This document shows, in pieces, positions 19,229 to 27,509 of a stretch of DNA of 64,000 nucleotides; the stretch's first letter is position 1; each line of letters starts with the position of its first letter. Origin of the DNA: Methyloversatilis universalis EHg5 (GTDB lineage: Bacteria > Pseudomonadota > Gammaproteobacteria > Burkholderiales > Rhodocyclaceae); the NCBI RefSeq assembly GCF_000378945.1, contig NZ_KB900539.1:202168-266167 (forward strand), read 5' to 3'. Below the pieces are notes generated by a model, which was given only the letters and a program-made list of their open reading frames with translations, had not been told where the DNA came from and did no database searches. The translations under genes were made by a program, and so were the position numbers.

Positions 19229-19868
19229 TCAGGCGCCGCTCGGCGTGTTCGGCGGCACCTTCGATCCGGTGCATGTCGCACACCTGAGGCTGGCGGAAGA
19301 AGCACGCGAGGCACTGGGCCTGGCGCGGGTGCGCTGGCTGCCGGCCGGTCTGCCCTGGCATCGCGATGCGCTGCGCACCGCACCCGAACACCGGCTGGCC
19401 ATGGTGCAGGCCGCGGTGGCCGGCAATCCCGCGTTCGAGGTGGACGCTCGCGAGGCGGTCGCGCACGCACCGGGCTACACGGTGGATACGCTGGCCGCGC
19501 TGCGCGCCGAACTGGGCGACGATCTGCCACTGGTGCTCATCCTGGGCGCGGATGCCTTCGCCCGGCTGCACACCTGGCACCGCTGGCAGGCGCTGTTCGG
19601 CCTGGCCCACATCGGGCTGGCCACCCGTGCCGGTCAGGCGGTCGATGCGTCGGCACTGGAGCCGGCGCTGGCCGCCGAACTGCAGGCGCGCAGCCGTGAT
19701 GCGGCGCACTTGCGCACCGCGCCGGCGGGCGCCATCGTGCGTTTCGACATGACGCCGCTGGCGGTGTCCGCCACCGACATCCGGGCCCGGCTGGCCCGGG
19801 GCGAAAGCGGCCGCTACCTGCTGCCCGACGCCGTACTCGAATACATCCGCCGTCACCGGCTCTACTGA
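19221..19868 (+). CDS. nadD: Nicotinate-nucleotide adenylyltransferase
   Basis: A 215-aa enzyme converting nicotinate mononucleotide to deamido-NAD. It shows the nucleotidyltransferase motif GGTFDPVHVAHLRLAEEA, LILGADAFARLHTWHRW and, near the end, the second signature VSATDIRARLARGE. Normal length. Overlaps the membrane-protein gene by 8 bp and precedes rsfS by 9 bp, the conserved proteobacterial order. Confidence 0.95.
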   Translation: MSDQAPLGVFGGTFDPVHVAHLRLAEEAREALGLARVRWLPAGLPWHRDALRTAPEHRLAMVQAAVAGNPAFEVDAREAVAHAPGYTVDTLAALRAELGDDLPLVLILGADAFARLHTWHRWQALFGLAHIGLATRAGQAVDASALEPALAAELQARSRDAAHLRTAPAGAIVRFDMTPLAVSATDIRARLARGESGRYLLPDAVLEYIRRHRLY

Positions 19869-19877
19869 AGGTTTGAA

Positions 19878-20252
19878 ATGGACATCAATGCACTGCAGGC
19901 GCTCGTGATCGATGCGCTGGAAGACATCAAGGCGAAGGACATCGAGGTGATCGACACCTCGAAATTCAATTCGCTGTTCGACCGTCTGGTCATCGCCAGC
20001 GGCGACTCCAACCGGCAGACCCGGGCGCTCGCGCGCAATGTGCAGGAAAAGGTGAAGGAAGCCGGCGGCACGGTGGTCAGCGTCGAAGGCGAGGACACTG
20101 GCGAATGGGTGCTGGTCGACCTCGGCGACGTCGTGGTGCACGTGATGCAGCCGGCGGTGCGCGCCTACTACAACCTCGAAGAGCTGTGGTCGGGCAGCGC
20201 CAAGCCCTCGGACAAGTCGGCCGCCGCCCGCGCGCGCGGCGAACGGCGCTGA
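19878..20252 (+). CDS. rsfS: Ribosomal silencing factor RsfS
   Basis: A 124-aa protein that binds uL14 and blocks joining of ribosomal subunits during starvation. Family features are ALEDIKAKDIEVIDTS, FDRLVIASGDSNRQTRALA and DLGDVVVHVMQPAVRAYYNLEELW. A short basic tail follows. GAAGG precedes the ATG. Part of the nadD-rsfS-rlmH group. Confidence 0.96.
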   Translation: MDINALQALVIDALEDIKAKDIEVIDTSKFNSLFDRLVIASGDSNRQTRALARNVQEKVKEAGGTVVSVEGEDTGEWVLVDLGDVVVHVMQPAVRAYYNLEELWSGSAKPSDKSAAARARGERR

Positions 20253-20268
20253 AGCCTAAGGCCCGGCC

Positions 20269-20739
20269 TTGAAACTTCTGGTGGTCTGCGTCGGGCACCG
20301 CATGCCCGACTGGGTTGATGCCGGCGTGCAGGAGTTCGTGCGCCGCATGCCGCGCGACGCTGCCACCCAGATCATCGAGGTGAAGGCCGAGCCGCGTACC
20401 CAGGGCAAGCCGGTCGAGGTGCTGATGGAGGCGGAGCGCGCGCGCATCGAGGCGGCCATACCGCCGCGCGCCCGCATCGTGGCGCTGGACGAGCACGGCG
20501 ACGACCTCACCACGGTAGCGCTGGCCGGCCGGCTGCGCCGCTGGCGCGCCGATGGCGACGACGTGGTGCTGCTGATCGGCGGGCCGGACGGCCTGTCGCC
20601 GGCACTGAAATCGCGCGCGCACGAGCTGATCCGCCTGTCCAGCCTCACGCTGCCGCACGCGCTGGCCCGCCTGCTGCTGGTCGAAGCGTTGTATCGTGCG
20701 GTCAGCCTCGAAGCCAACCATCCTTACCACCGCGAATGA
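20269..20739 (+). CDS. rlmH: 23S rRNA (pseudouridine-1915-N3)-methyltransferase RlmH
   Basis: A 156-aa SPOUT methyltransferase modifying helix 69 of 23S rRNA. It shows [15 protein letters not shown] at the N-terminus, the SAM-knot residues [14 protein letters not shown], and the ending [22 protein letters not shown]. The start codon is TTG at 20269, fixed by the family N-terminus; no ATG or GTG lies at a suitable position. Confidence 0.96.
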   Translation: MKLLVVCVGHRMPDWVDAGVQEFVRRMPRDAATQIIEVKAEPRTQGKPVEVLMEAERARIEAAIPPRARIVALDEHGDDLTTVALAGRLRRWRADGDDVVLLIGGPDGLSPALKSRAHELIRLSSLTLPHALARLLLVEALYRAVSLEANHPYHRE

Positions 20740-20821
20740 TGACGCCGCGCTCACCGTGTTCGCCGCCCCCGGGGGCGGTCGTCGGGTCGATGCGATGCCG
20801 GTTCGCGGTGCACTGCATCCA

Positions 20822-21448
20822 ATGAGCCTTCTGAATACCGTTCCGCCCGTGCTCTATCTCGCGTCGCGCAGCCCGCGCCGGCGCGAACTGCTGACCCAGA
20901 TCGGCGTGAACTTCCTGCTGTTGCCCTTCCGCGGCGTGCCGCGCGAGGACATCGATGTGTCCGAGGACGTGCGGCCGGGCGAGGATGCCGAAACCTATGT
21001 GGTGCGCGTGGCGCGCGCCAAGGCGCTGGGCGGCGAGAAGCGCCTCGCCTGGCGCCGGCTGTCCGCCGGCCTGGTGCTGTCGGCCGACACCACGGTCGAG
21101 CTGGAGGGCGACATCCTCGGCAAGCCGGCCGACGCCGCCGAGGCGACCGCCATGCTCACCCGGCTGTCCGGCAGCACCCACCGCGTGCTGACCGCGGTCG
21201 CGGTCAGCGACGGGCGGCGTCTGGAGCATGCGCTGTCGATTTCCACCGTACGGTTCGCGCCGCTCACTGCGCGCGACATCGAACGCTACGTGCTGAGCGG
21301 CGAACCGATGGACAAGGCCGGGGCCTATGGCATACAGGGCCGCGCCGGCGCCTTCGTGCAGCACGTCGAAGGCTCCTACACCGGCATCGTCGGCCTGCCG
21401 CTGAACGAAACCTGGCAGCTGCTGCGCGACTTCGGCCTCGATCTCTGA
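20822..21448 (+). CDS. maf: Maf/YhdE nucleoside triphosphate pyrophosphatase
   Basis: A 208-aa house-cleaning pyrophosphatase acting on dTTP/UTP or modified nucleotides. It has YLASRSPRRRELLTQIG, the conserved VLSADTTVELEGDILGKP and MDKAGAYGIQGRAGAFV, the standard Maf blocks. I start at the ATG at 20822 (MSLLNTVPPVLYLASRS); the frame is open back into rlmH but that sequence is not family-like. 82 bp after rlmH and 29 bp before rng. Confidence 0.94.
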   Translation: MSLLNTVPPVLYLASRSPRRRELLTQIGVNFLLLPFRGVPREDIDVSEDVRPGEDAETYVVRVARAKALGGEKRLAWRRLSAGLVLSADTTVELEGDILGKPADAAEATAMLTRLSGSTHRVLTAVAVSDGRRLEHALSISTVRFAPLTARDIERYVLSGEPMDKAGAYGIQGRAGAFVQHVEGSYTGIVGLPLNETWQLLRDFGLDL

Positions 21449-21477
21449 ACTGAATTCACTCCCTACCGGTCCGCCCC

Positions 21478-22932
21478 ATGAACGACCAGTTCCTCATCAA
21501 TTTCACGCCCGCCGAAACCCGTGTCGCGCTGCTGCAGCAGGGCGCGGTGCAGGAGCTGCACATCGAGCGCAGCAGCGCGCGCGGCATCGTCGGCAACATC
21601 TATCTCGGCCGCGTGGTGCGCGTGCTGCCCGGCATGCAGTCGGCCTTCATCGACGTCGGTCTCGAACGCACCGCCTTCCTGCACGTGGCCGACATCTGGG
21701 AAGCGCGCCAGAACGGCGAACCGCCGAAGCCGATCGAGCGCATCCTGACCGAAGGACAGAGCGTGCTGGTGCAGGCGCTGAAGGACCCGATCGGCACCAA
21801 GGGCGCGCGCATGTCCACGCAGATCAGCATCGCTGGCCGGCTGCTGGTGCATCTGCCGCAGGACCGTCACGTCGGCATCTCCCAGCGCATCGAATCGACC
21901 GAAGAACGCGAGGCGCTGCGCGCGCGCATCCACGCGCTGCTGCCGCAGGAAGACCCGGGCGGCTACATCGTGCGCACCATGGCCGAATCGGCCAGCGACG
22001 AAGAACTGGCGGCTGACATCGCCTATCTGCGCAAGACCTGGCAGGAAATACGGAATCGCGCCAAGAGCGCCAAGCCGCCCTCGCTGGTGTTCGAGGACCT
22101 GACGCTGGCGCAGCGCGTGCTGCGCGACCTCGCCTGCGCCGACACCCAGAGCATCCAGGTCGACTCGCGCGAGAACTACGTGAAGCTGCGCAGCTTCGCC
22201 GAGGAATACATGCCGCAGCTGACCAAGCTGCTGGAGCACTACACCGGCGAGCGCCCGCTGTTCGAGCTGCACAGCGTCGAGGAGGAGATCGAGAAGGCGC
22301 TGGCGCGCCGGGTCGACCTGAAGTCAGGCGGCTATCTGATCTTCGATCAGACCGAGGCGATGACCACGATAGACGTGAACACCGGCGGCTTCGTCGGCTC
22401 GCGCAATTTCGACGAAACCATTTTCAAGACCAATCTGGAAGCGGCCCACCAGATCGCGCGCCACCTGCGTCTGCGCAACCTCGGCGGCATCATCCTGATC
22501 GATTTCATTGATATGGAAAGCGAGGAGCACCGCGCCCAGGTGCTGGCCGAACTGCACAAGGCGCTGGCGCGGGACCATACCAAGATTTCGGTCAGCGGCT
22601 TCACCTCGCTCGGCCTGGTCGAAATGACCCGCAAGCGCACCCGCGAATCGCTGGCCCACGTGCTGTGCGAAACCTGCCCCACCTGCGGCGGCCGCGGCGA
22701 AGTGAAGACCGCGCAGACCATGAGCTTCGACATCCTGCGCGAACTGCTGCGCGAAGCCCGCCAGTTCAGCGCCCGCGAATTCCGCATCCTGGCCCACCCT
22801 AAAGTGATCGACCTCTTCCTGGAAGAGGAATCGCAGTCGCTGGCCATGCTGTCGGACTTCATCGGCAAGCCGATCTCGCTGCACGCCGAATCGAGCTATT
22901 CGCAGGAGCAGTTCGACATCGTGCTGCTCTAG
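21478..22932 (+). CDS. rng: Ribonuclease G
   Basis: A 484-aa endoribonuclease for 5'-end maturation of 16S rRNA and mRNA turnover. An S1 domain lies near the N-terminus (GNIYLGRVVRVLPGMQSAFIDVG). The catalytic core shows IFDQTEAMTTIDVNTGGFVGS and GGIILIDFIDM, and the Zn-link is CETCPTCGGRG. The length and the absence of a long C-terminal scaffold separate it from RNase E. A terminator follows. Confidence 0.95.
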   Translation: MNDQFLINFTPAETRVALLQQGAVQELHIERSSARGIVGNIYLGRVVRVLPGMQSAFIDVGLERTAFLHVADIWEARQNGEPPKPIERILTEGQSVLVQALKDPIGTKGARMSTQISIAGRLLVHLPQDRHVGISQRIESTEEREALRARIHALLPQEDPGGYIVRTMAESASDEELAADIAYLRKTWQEIRNRAKSAKPPSLVFEDLTLAQRVLRDLACADTQSIQVDSRENYVKLRSFAEEYMPQLTKLLEHYTGERPLFELHSVEEEIEKALARRVDLKSGGYLIFDQTEAMTTIDVNTGGFVGSRNFDETIFKTNLEAAHQIARHLRLRNLGGIILIDFIDMESEEHRAQVLAELHKALARDHTKISVSGFTSLGLVEMTRKRTRESLAHVLCETCPTCGGRGEVKTAQTMSFDILRELLREARQFSAREFRILAHPKVIDLFLEEESQSLAMLSDFIGKPISLHAESSYSQEQFDIVLL

Positions 22933-22958
22933 GCTGTCATGGCCGGATGAGGGACGAG

Positions 22959-22981
22959 GGGCCGCCTGCGGGCGGCCCTTT
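22959..22981 (+). terminator. Likely terminator after rng
   Basis: GGGCCGCC / GGCGGCCC with a 4-nt loop, followed by TTT; placed 26 bp after the rng stop. The short T-tract makes it moderate. Confidence 0.65.
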
Positions 22982-23092
22982 CCGTTTGCCTGCCGGTAAC
23001 GCGCATTTCATCCTTCATGCCGGCAGGGCTGACGCATCCACATGTTTTGTGGTTTGATCACCCCCACTCGAATACAAAAATGGCGGAAGAAC

Positions 23093-23473
23093 ATGGCGGG
23101 GTCAGGTCTGAAGGAGCGCATACGCGCGATGAAGCTCGAGGTGATGGCGCTGGCCGTTGCCGCGCAGGACACGCGCACGCCGCGGCGTGCCAAGATCCTG
23201 CTGCTTTTCCTGCTGGCCTATGCCGCCAGCCCGATCGACCTGATTCCGGACTTCATTCCGGTGCTCGGCCTGCTCGACGAGCTGGTGCTGCTGCCGCTGG
23301 GCGTGTGGCTGGTCGTGCGCATGATTCCGCCGGATGTGATGGAGGCGGCGCGTGCCCGGGCGCGCGAGGGCCGGCTGCCGGCGAACTGGGTTGCAGGCGT
23401 GTTCGTCCTGCTGCTCTGGATGGCGTCGATCGCGGCCGTCATCTGGTGGTGGCAGCGCCGCCCGGCCCTCTGA
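23093..23473 (+). CDS. DUF1232 (YkvA-like) membrane protein
   Basis: A 126-aa protein containing the DUF1232 signature YAASPIDLIPDFIPVLGLLDELVLLPLGVW, here inside two hydrophobic segments, plus a C-terminal helix (VAGVFVLLLWMASIAAVIWWW). Function of the family is unknown. I start at the ATG at 23093 (MAGSGLKERIR) with GGAAG upstream, not at 23042. It precedes the sensor gene by 136 bp. Confidence 0.82.
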   Translation: MAGSGLKERIRAMKLEVMALAVAAQDTRTPRRAKILLLFLLAYAASPIDLIPDFIPVLGLLDELVLLPLGVWLVVRMIPPDVMEAARARAREGRLPANWVAGVFVLLLWMASIAAVIWWWQRRPAL

Positions 23474-23609
23474 TTACCGGGCGCAAAGCGGTCACCGAGA
23501 GGTCACCCGGCTGACACAATTCCTTGCAATCGACTCAATGACTTACAATCCGGCACCATGAACTCCGGCGGTGGACGCCCGTCCGCCGCCTCCATTTCCG
23601 GTGCCTCCC

Positions 23610-24482
23610 ATGGGACTCAGACTCAAGTTCAACCTGGTGCTGATCGGCGTGTTTGCGATCGGCCTGGCGGCGTGCGCGGCGCTGTCCTACCGTCTGCTGC
23701 ACGACAACGCGCGGGCCGAGGTCGAGCGCAATGCCCGGCTGATGATGGAAGCAGCGCTGGCCATTCGCGCCTACACGGTGAGCCAGATCAAGCCGCACCT
23801 CGACCCCATGCTGGCCGAGCGCTTCCTGCCGCAGACGGTGCCGGCCTATGCCGCGACCGAAACGCTGAACGAGCTGCGCAAGAACCATCCGGAGTACGCC
23901 TACAAGGAAGCGACGCTGAATCCGTCCAACCCGCGCGACCGCGCGTCGGACTGGGAAGCCGATCTGGTGGCCGGTTTCCGCAATGCCGACGACGTGAAGG
24001 AACTGACCGGCGAGCGCGACACCCCGACCGGTCGCCAGATGTACATCGCACGGCCGATCCGCATCACCAATCCGGCCTGTCTGGCCTGTCACGACACCGC
24101 GGCCACCGCGCCGCCGACGCTGGTGAAGGTGTATGGCGAATCCAACGGCTTCGGCTGGAAGATGAATGAGGTGATCGGTGCCCAGGTGGTGTCGGTGCCG
24201 ATGACGCTGCCGGTTACCAATGCCGACCGCGCCTTCACCACCTTCATGGCCTCGCTGGTGGGCGTGTTCGTGTTCGTGATGGCGGTGCTCAACATCATGC
24301 TGGAGTGGCTCATCATCCGCCCGGTTGCCCGCATGTCGGCGGCGGCCGACCGCATCAGCACCGGCGACTTCTCGGTGCCTGAATTCGGCGATGGCGGCCG
24401 CGACGAGGTATCGGTGCTCGGCTCATCCTTCAACCGCATGCGGCGCAGTCTGGAAACTGCGATGCGCATGATAGACAGCTGA
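23610..24482 (+). CDS. DUF3365 (Tll0287-like) haem-binding sensor with HAMP domain
   Basis: A 290-aa membrane receptor without an output domain. It has an N-terminal helix (LKFNLVLIGVFAIGLAACAAL), then a periplasmic DUF3365 domain with a single c-type haem motif CLACH at residues 157-161. A second helix follows (FMASLVGVFVFVMAVLNIML), and the protein ends in a HAMP domain (IIRPVARMSAAADRISTGDFSVPEFGDGG). It stops after HAMP, so signalling must pass to another protein. Known DUF3365 domains sense redox state or gases through haem. The Ser/Thr kinase gene lies 405 bp downstream on the same strand and is a plausible partner. Confidence 0.85.
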   Translation: MGLRLKFNLVLIGVFAIGLAACAALSYRLLHDNARAEVERNARLMMEAALAIRAYTVSQIKPHLDPMLAERFLPQTVPAYAATETLNELRKNHPEYAYKEATLNPSNPRDRASDWEADLVAGFRNADDVKELTGERDTPTGRQMYIARPIRITNPACLACHDTAATAPPTLVKVYGESNGFGWKMNEVIGAQVVSVPMTLPVTNADRAFTTFMASLVGVFVFVMAVLNIMLEWLIIRPVARMSAAADRISTGDFSVPEFGDGGRDEVSVLGSSFNRMRRSLETAMRMIDS

Positions 24483-24491
24483 GGGAAATGG

Positions 24492-24638
24492 CCCCCACGC
24501 TCACTTCGTTCGCTCGGGAGGGCCGGCTTTGCACAGCTAGCCCGTTCGGCAGGCGCAGCGCATTGCGCTGCGAAACCCCTGCCTCACCCCCCCAAGGGGG
24601 CAGCGCTCGCCCTTGGGACGCCCCGGCGGGCGGCGCGA
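24492..24638 (+). repeat. 147-bp intergenic repeat, copy 1
   Basis: First of two nearly identical 147-bp direct repeats, 219 bp apart, filling the gap between the DUF3365 sensor and the kinase. It begins with CCCCCACGCT and ends GGCGGGCGGCGCGA. Inside are a hairpin around GGCCGGCT...AGCTAGCC and a near-perfect palindrome CGCAGCG-CATTG-CGCTGCG followed by GAAACCCC. Noncoding; ORFs across it on both strands are repeats of themselves. Confidence 0.85.
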
Positions 24639-24643
24639 CCCAC

Positions 24644-24710
24644 GGTCGGCTTTGCATAGCCGACCGGTTGCGCGGGCGGCGAGCAGTGCTCGCCGAAACC
24701 CCCGCTACAC
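24644..24710 (+). repeat. Diverged short copy of the same repeat, with compensating changes
   Basis: Between the two 147-bp copies lies a 67-bp relative. It keeps the order hairpin, palindrome, GAAACCCC, but the arms differ. The first hairpin is now perfect (GGTCGGCT / AGCCGACC), and the palindrome is GGCGAGCA-G-TGCTCGCC. Both arms have changed together, which suggests the folded structure matters. Confidence 0.7.
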
Positions 24711-24857
24711 CCCCCACGCTCGCTTCGTTCGCTCGGGAGGGCCGGCTTTGCACAGCTAGCCCGTTCGGCAGGCGCAGCGCATTGCGCTGCGAAACCCCTG
24801 CCTCACCCCCACAAGGGGGCAGCGCTCGTCCTAGGGGCGGCCCGGCGGGCGGCGCGA
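24711..24857 (+). repeat. 147-bp intergenic repeat, copy 2
   Basis: Second 147-bp copy with only a few base differences from copy 1 (for example ACAAGGGGG for CCAAGGGGG, and TCCTAGGGGCGG for CCCTTGGGACGC). It ends 30 bp before the kinase start, so it would lie in the kinase mRNA leader if transcription begins upstream. Confidence 0.85.
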
Positions 24858-24887
24858 TGGCCACCACACTCACTGCGGGCGACTGAG

Positions 24888-26972
24888 ATGACCGGTGGTT
24901 CGACACCGTTTGACGACGACGATGCTTTCACCGAAGACAGCGTCGTCAGCGACGTGCTGGCCGGCAGCGGCTTCCTGCCCACCGCCACTACGTCGGCCGG
25001 CGCACTGCCGTCTGGCTGGGCGCTGAACGAGTATCGGGTCGAATCGCTGCTCGGCGGTGGCGGCTTCGGCCTGACCTATCTGGCGCACGACACCCTGCTC
25101 GACTGCAAGGTGGCGATCAAGGAGTTCCTGCCCACCGACCTCGCGGTGCGCGGGGACGGGCAGCGCGTGCTGCCGCGCTCCGGGCCGGCGGTCGAAATGT
25201 TCGAACAGGGCCTGCGCCGCTTCCTCGACGAATCGCGCGCGCTGGCCACCTTCCGCCACCCGAACATCGTGCGCGTGAACCGCTTCTTCGAAGCGAACGG
25301 CAGCGCCTACATGGTGATGGACTACGTGCAGGGGCGCACGCTGAACCAGTGGGTGCGCGAGCGCGAAACCGCGATGGACCGCACCACGCTGCTGGCCATC
25401 GTGAAGCCGCTGATGGAAGGGCTGCAGGCCATCCACGACGGCGGTTTCCTGCACCGTGACGTGAAGCCGGCCAACATCTGCATCCGCGACGACGGTACGC
25501 CGGTGCTGCTCGATTTCGGTGCCGCCCGCCGCTACCACGACGCCGAACACACGCTTACTGCCATCGTCACGCCCGGCTTCGCGCCGTTCGAGCAGTACCA
25601 CTCGCACGGCAATCAGGGGCCGTGGACCGACATCTATTCGCTGGCCGCCGTCATGTACTGGCTGGTGACCGGGCAGCGGCCGGTCGAGTCGGCCGCACGC
25701 GTGCACAGCGATCCGCTGCTGCCGGCGTCGAAGGCGGCCGATTCCGGCACTTTCGGTGCGTCGCTGCTGCGCGCGATCGAATGGGGGCTGGAGCCGCACG
25801 AGGCGAAGCGCCCGCGCAGCGTGGCCGATTTCCGTCGGGTGTTCATGCCGGCACCGGCGCCGGCCGCGCGCGGGCCGCTGGCCAGCGACGCGCCCACCCG
25901 CGCGCCAGCGGTGCGCGCCACCGGCGCGTCGGAAGAGCGGCGCACCATCGTGTGCAGCGTGCTGTACGCGCAGATCGACCGCAGCGTGGATCTGGACACC
26001 GCCCAGCGTCTGGCCTGCAAGTCGGAACTGGACGACGCGCTGGCGCGTGCCGCCCGTTCGGTCGACGCCGACAGCCGGCTCATCCACGACACCGCCGATG
26101 GCGCCGCGCTGTGCCTGCTCGGTCAGCCGGAGGACGCCTGCGTGGTGGCGCAGAAGCTGCGCCGGCTGGATCTGGGCGAAGCCGGCGGTGGTCTGCGCCA
26201 GGGCATCAACCTCGGGCCGGTGCGGGTGATACGCGCCGGCTCGGGCGCGCTCGACGTGCAGGGCGACGGTCTGGATACCGCGCGCACGCTGGCCGGTCTG
26301 GCGCGCGCCGGCCAGGTACTGGTGTCGCGTGCCTACTACGAAACCGTGTCGGCGCTCGGCAGCGGCGCGCCGGATGGTCTGCACACCACCGGCCAGCGGG
26401 CGGACATCGCCTCGCGCAGTCAGGAGGTGTTCGAACTGGACGCCGCCAGCGGCATCACCCGTCGCACCGATGAGGCCCAGCCGGCGCTGGCGCAGGACGC
26501 GCTCACGCCGGTGCTGGAGGCATTGCTGGCGCGCCATATCGGGCCGATGGCCCGGGTGCTGGTCACCCGCATCGCGCCGCTGTCGTCCAGCCCGGCCCAG
26601 CTGGTCGAACAGCTGGCCACCCATATCCCGGGCGAATCCCAGCGTGCCGGATTCCTGATCGAAGCGAAGCGGCACGTGGCCGGTACCACCGGCGTGTCGT
26701 CGCTGGCGCGCAGCGGCGATGCGCAGAGCAGCGCACGCCGTTCATCGCCGCCCACCACCAGCGCGCGCAGCGTCATGTTCGGCGCCCGGCCGCTGGACGA
26801 TGCCCTCATCGCCGACATCGAACTGCGGCTGGCGCGCCGTATCGGGCCGATGGCGCGCATCCTGGTCGGTCGTGCACTCAAGCGGGTGACGACCGAACAG
26901 GCTCTGCTCGACGAGCTTGCGCGCGACATTCCGGACCCGGTGCAGCGCGCCGCTTTCCTGGCCGGCAAGTGA
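24888..26972 (+). CDS. Ser/Thr protein kinase with cyclase-like domain and duplicated C-terminal motif
   Basis: A 694-aa soluble protein. The Hanks-type kinase domain (about residues 45-320) is complete: G-loop LLGGGGFGLTYLAH, VAIKEF lysine, catalytic HRDVKPANI from residue 189, DFG from 209 and TPGFAPFEQY. A linker leads to a domain at about 350-520 (TIVCSVLYAQIDRSVDLD..., GINLGPVRVI, GDGLDTARTLAGLARAGQVLVS). This resembles a class III nucleotide cyclase fold, but I see no convincing metal-binding aspartates, so it is probably a non-catalytic sensor. The last 160 residues hold two copies of a unit with the core LARxIGPMARxLVxR. No membrane segment or PASTA domain. Followed after one base by the zinc-ribbon gene. 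Confidence 0.9.
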   Translation: MTGGSTPFDDDDAFTEDSVVSDVLAGSGFLPTATTSAGALPSGWALNEYRVESLLGGGGFGLTYLAHDTLLDCKVAIKEFLPTDLAVRGDGQRVLPRSGPAVEMFEQGLRRFLDESRALATFRHPNIVRVNRFFEANGSAYMVMDYVQGRTLNQWVRERETAMDRTTLLAIVKPLMEGLQAIHDGGFLHRDVKPANICIRDDGTPVLLDFGAARRYHDAEHTLTAIVTPGFAPFEQYHSHGNQGPWTDIYSLAAVMYWLVTGQRPVESAARVHSDPLLPASKAADSGTFGASLLRAIEWGLEPHEAKRPRSVADFRRVFMPAPAPAARGPLASDAPTRAPAVRATGASEERRTIVCSVLYAQIDRSVDLDTAQRLACKSELDDALARAARSVDADSRLIHDTADGAALCLLGQPEDACVVAQKLRRLDLGEAGGGLRQGINLGPVRVIRAGSGALDVQGDGLDTARTLAGLARAGQVLVSRAYYETVSALGSGAPDGLHTTGQRADIASRSQEVFELDAASGITRRTDEAQPALAQDALTPVLEALLARHIGPMARVLVTRIAPLSSSPAQLVEQLATHIPGESQRAGFLIEAKRHVAGTTGVSSLARSGDAQSSARRSSPPTTSARSVMFGARPLDDALIADIELRLARRIGPMARILVGRALKRVTTEQALLDELARDIPDPVQRAAFLAGK

Positions 26973-26973
26973 T

Positions 26974-27351
26974 ATGGCGACGCTGCATCGGTGCCCGCAC
27001 TGCGGGCAGGACACCATCGCGCGGCTGATCAAGCTCACCGCACGGGCGAAATCGCCGGCGGTGTGCCCGGCCTGCGGCGGCCGCTCATGCACCGGCATCA
27101 CGCCGCTGTCGCTGATGGCGCTGTTCGCCCTCATCCTGGTGTGCGGCACGCTGCTCAGGCTGGCCGCCCGCACCGGCAACCGCTGGTCGCTGCTGGCGGT
27201 GCTGGCGCTGTTTGGCGGTGGCTTCATCTACGTCACCTGGCGTACGCCACTGGTGAAGCTGGAGCGCTATCCGCTGCAGCGGGCCATCGCCATTTCGATC
27301 ACCGTCGCGCTGTTCGCGGCCGGCGGCTGGTGGTGGTTCTCGGGCGGCTGA
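26974..27351 (+). CDS. Hypothetical zinc-ribbon membrane protein
   Basis: A 125-aa protein not assigned to a named family. The N-terminus carries two CxxC pairs (CPHCGQ and CPACGG, about 25 residues apart) that should bind one zinc. Three hydrophobic segments follow: LSLMALFALILVCGTLLRLA, LLAVLALFGGGFIYV and AIAISITVALFAAGGWWWF. The ATG is separated from the kinase stop by a single base, so the two are translationally coupled. A role in kinase signalling is inference from that coupling alone. Confidence 0.75.
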   Translation: MATLHRCPHCGQDTIARLIKLTARAKSPAVCPACGGRSCTGITPLSLMALFALILVCGTLLRLAARTGNRWSLLAVLALFGGGFIYVTWRTPLVKLERYPLQRAIAISITVALFAAGGWWWFSGG

Positions 27352-27393
27352 GCGGACGACCTGTTCGCCCTTGTACCGGTGCGGGCGAGGTTT

Positions 27394-27418
27394 GTGGGAG
27401 CGGCGCCCCCGCCGCGAT
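27394..27418 (+). repeat. REP-like palindromic element (single copy)
   Basis: A GTGGGAGCGGCGCC head followed by CCCGCCGCGAT. It is identical over 25 bp to the inverted copy at 41989-42014, apart from the flanking base. It lies between the convergent zinc-ribbon and C13 peptidase genes. The form resembles the GTGGGAGC-type REPs of Pseudomonas. Confidence 0.8.
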
Positions 27419-27509
27419 TGCGGAGCTGGTTGGAGATTCCGGCGTTTTACAGCGAGAGGCGCGATCCGATGGAGGATGACGCCTGGACTTCACGCCGTCC
27501 GCTCCGGTT

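Noticed and set aside
24430-24906. ORFs of 132 aa (plus) and 158 aa (minus) across the kinase leader
   Set aside because: Both encode the same repeated peptide only because the DNA repeat is 219 bp (a multiple of three) in period; they run through palindromes and have no ribosome-binding site.
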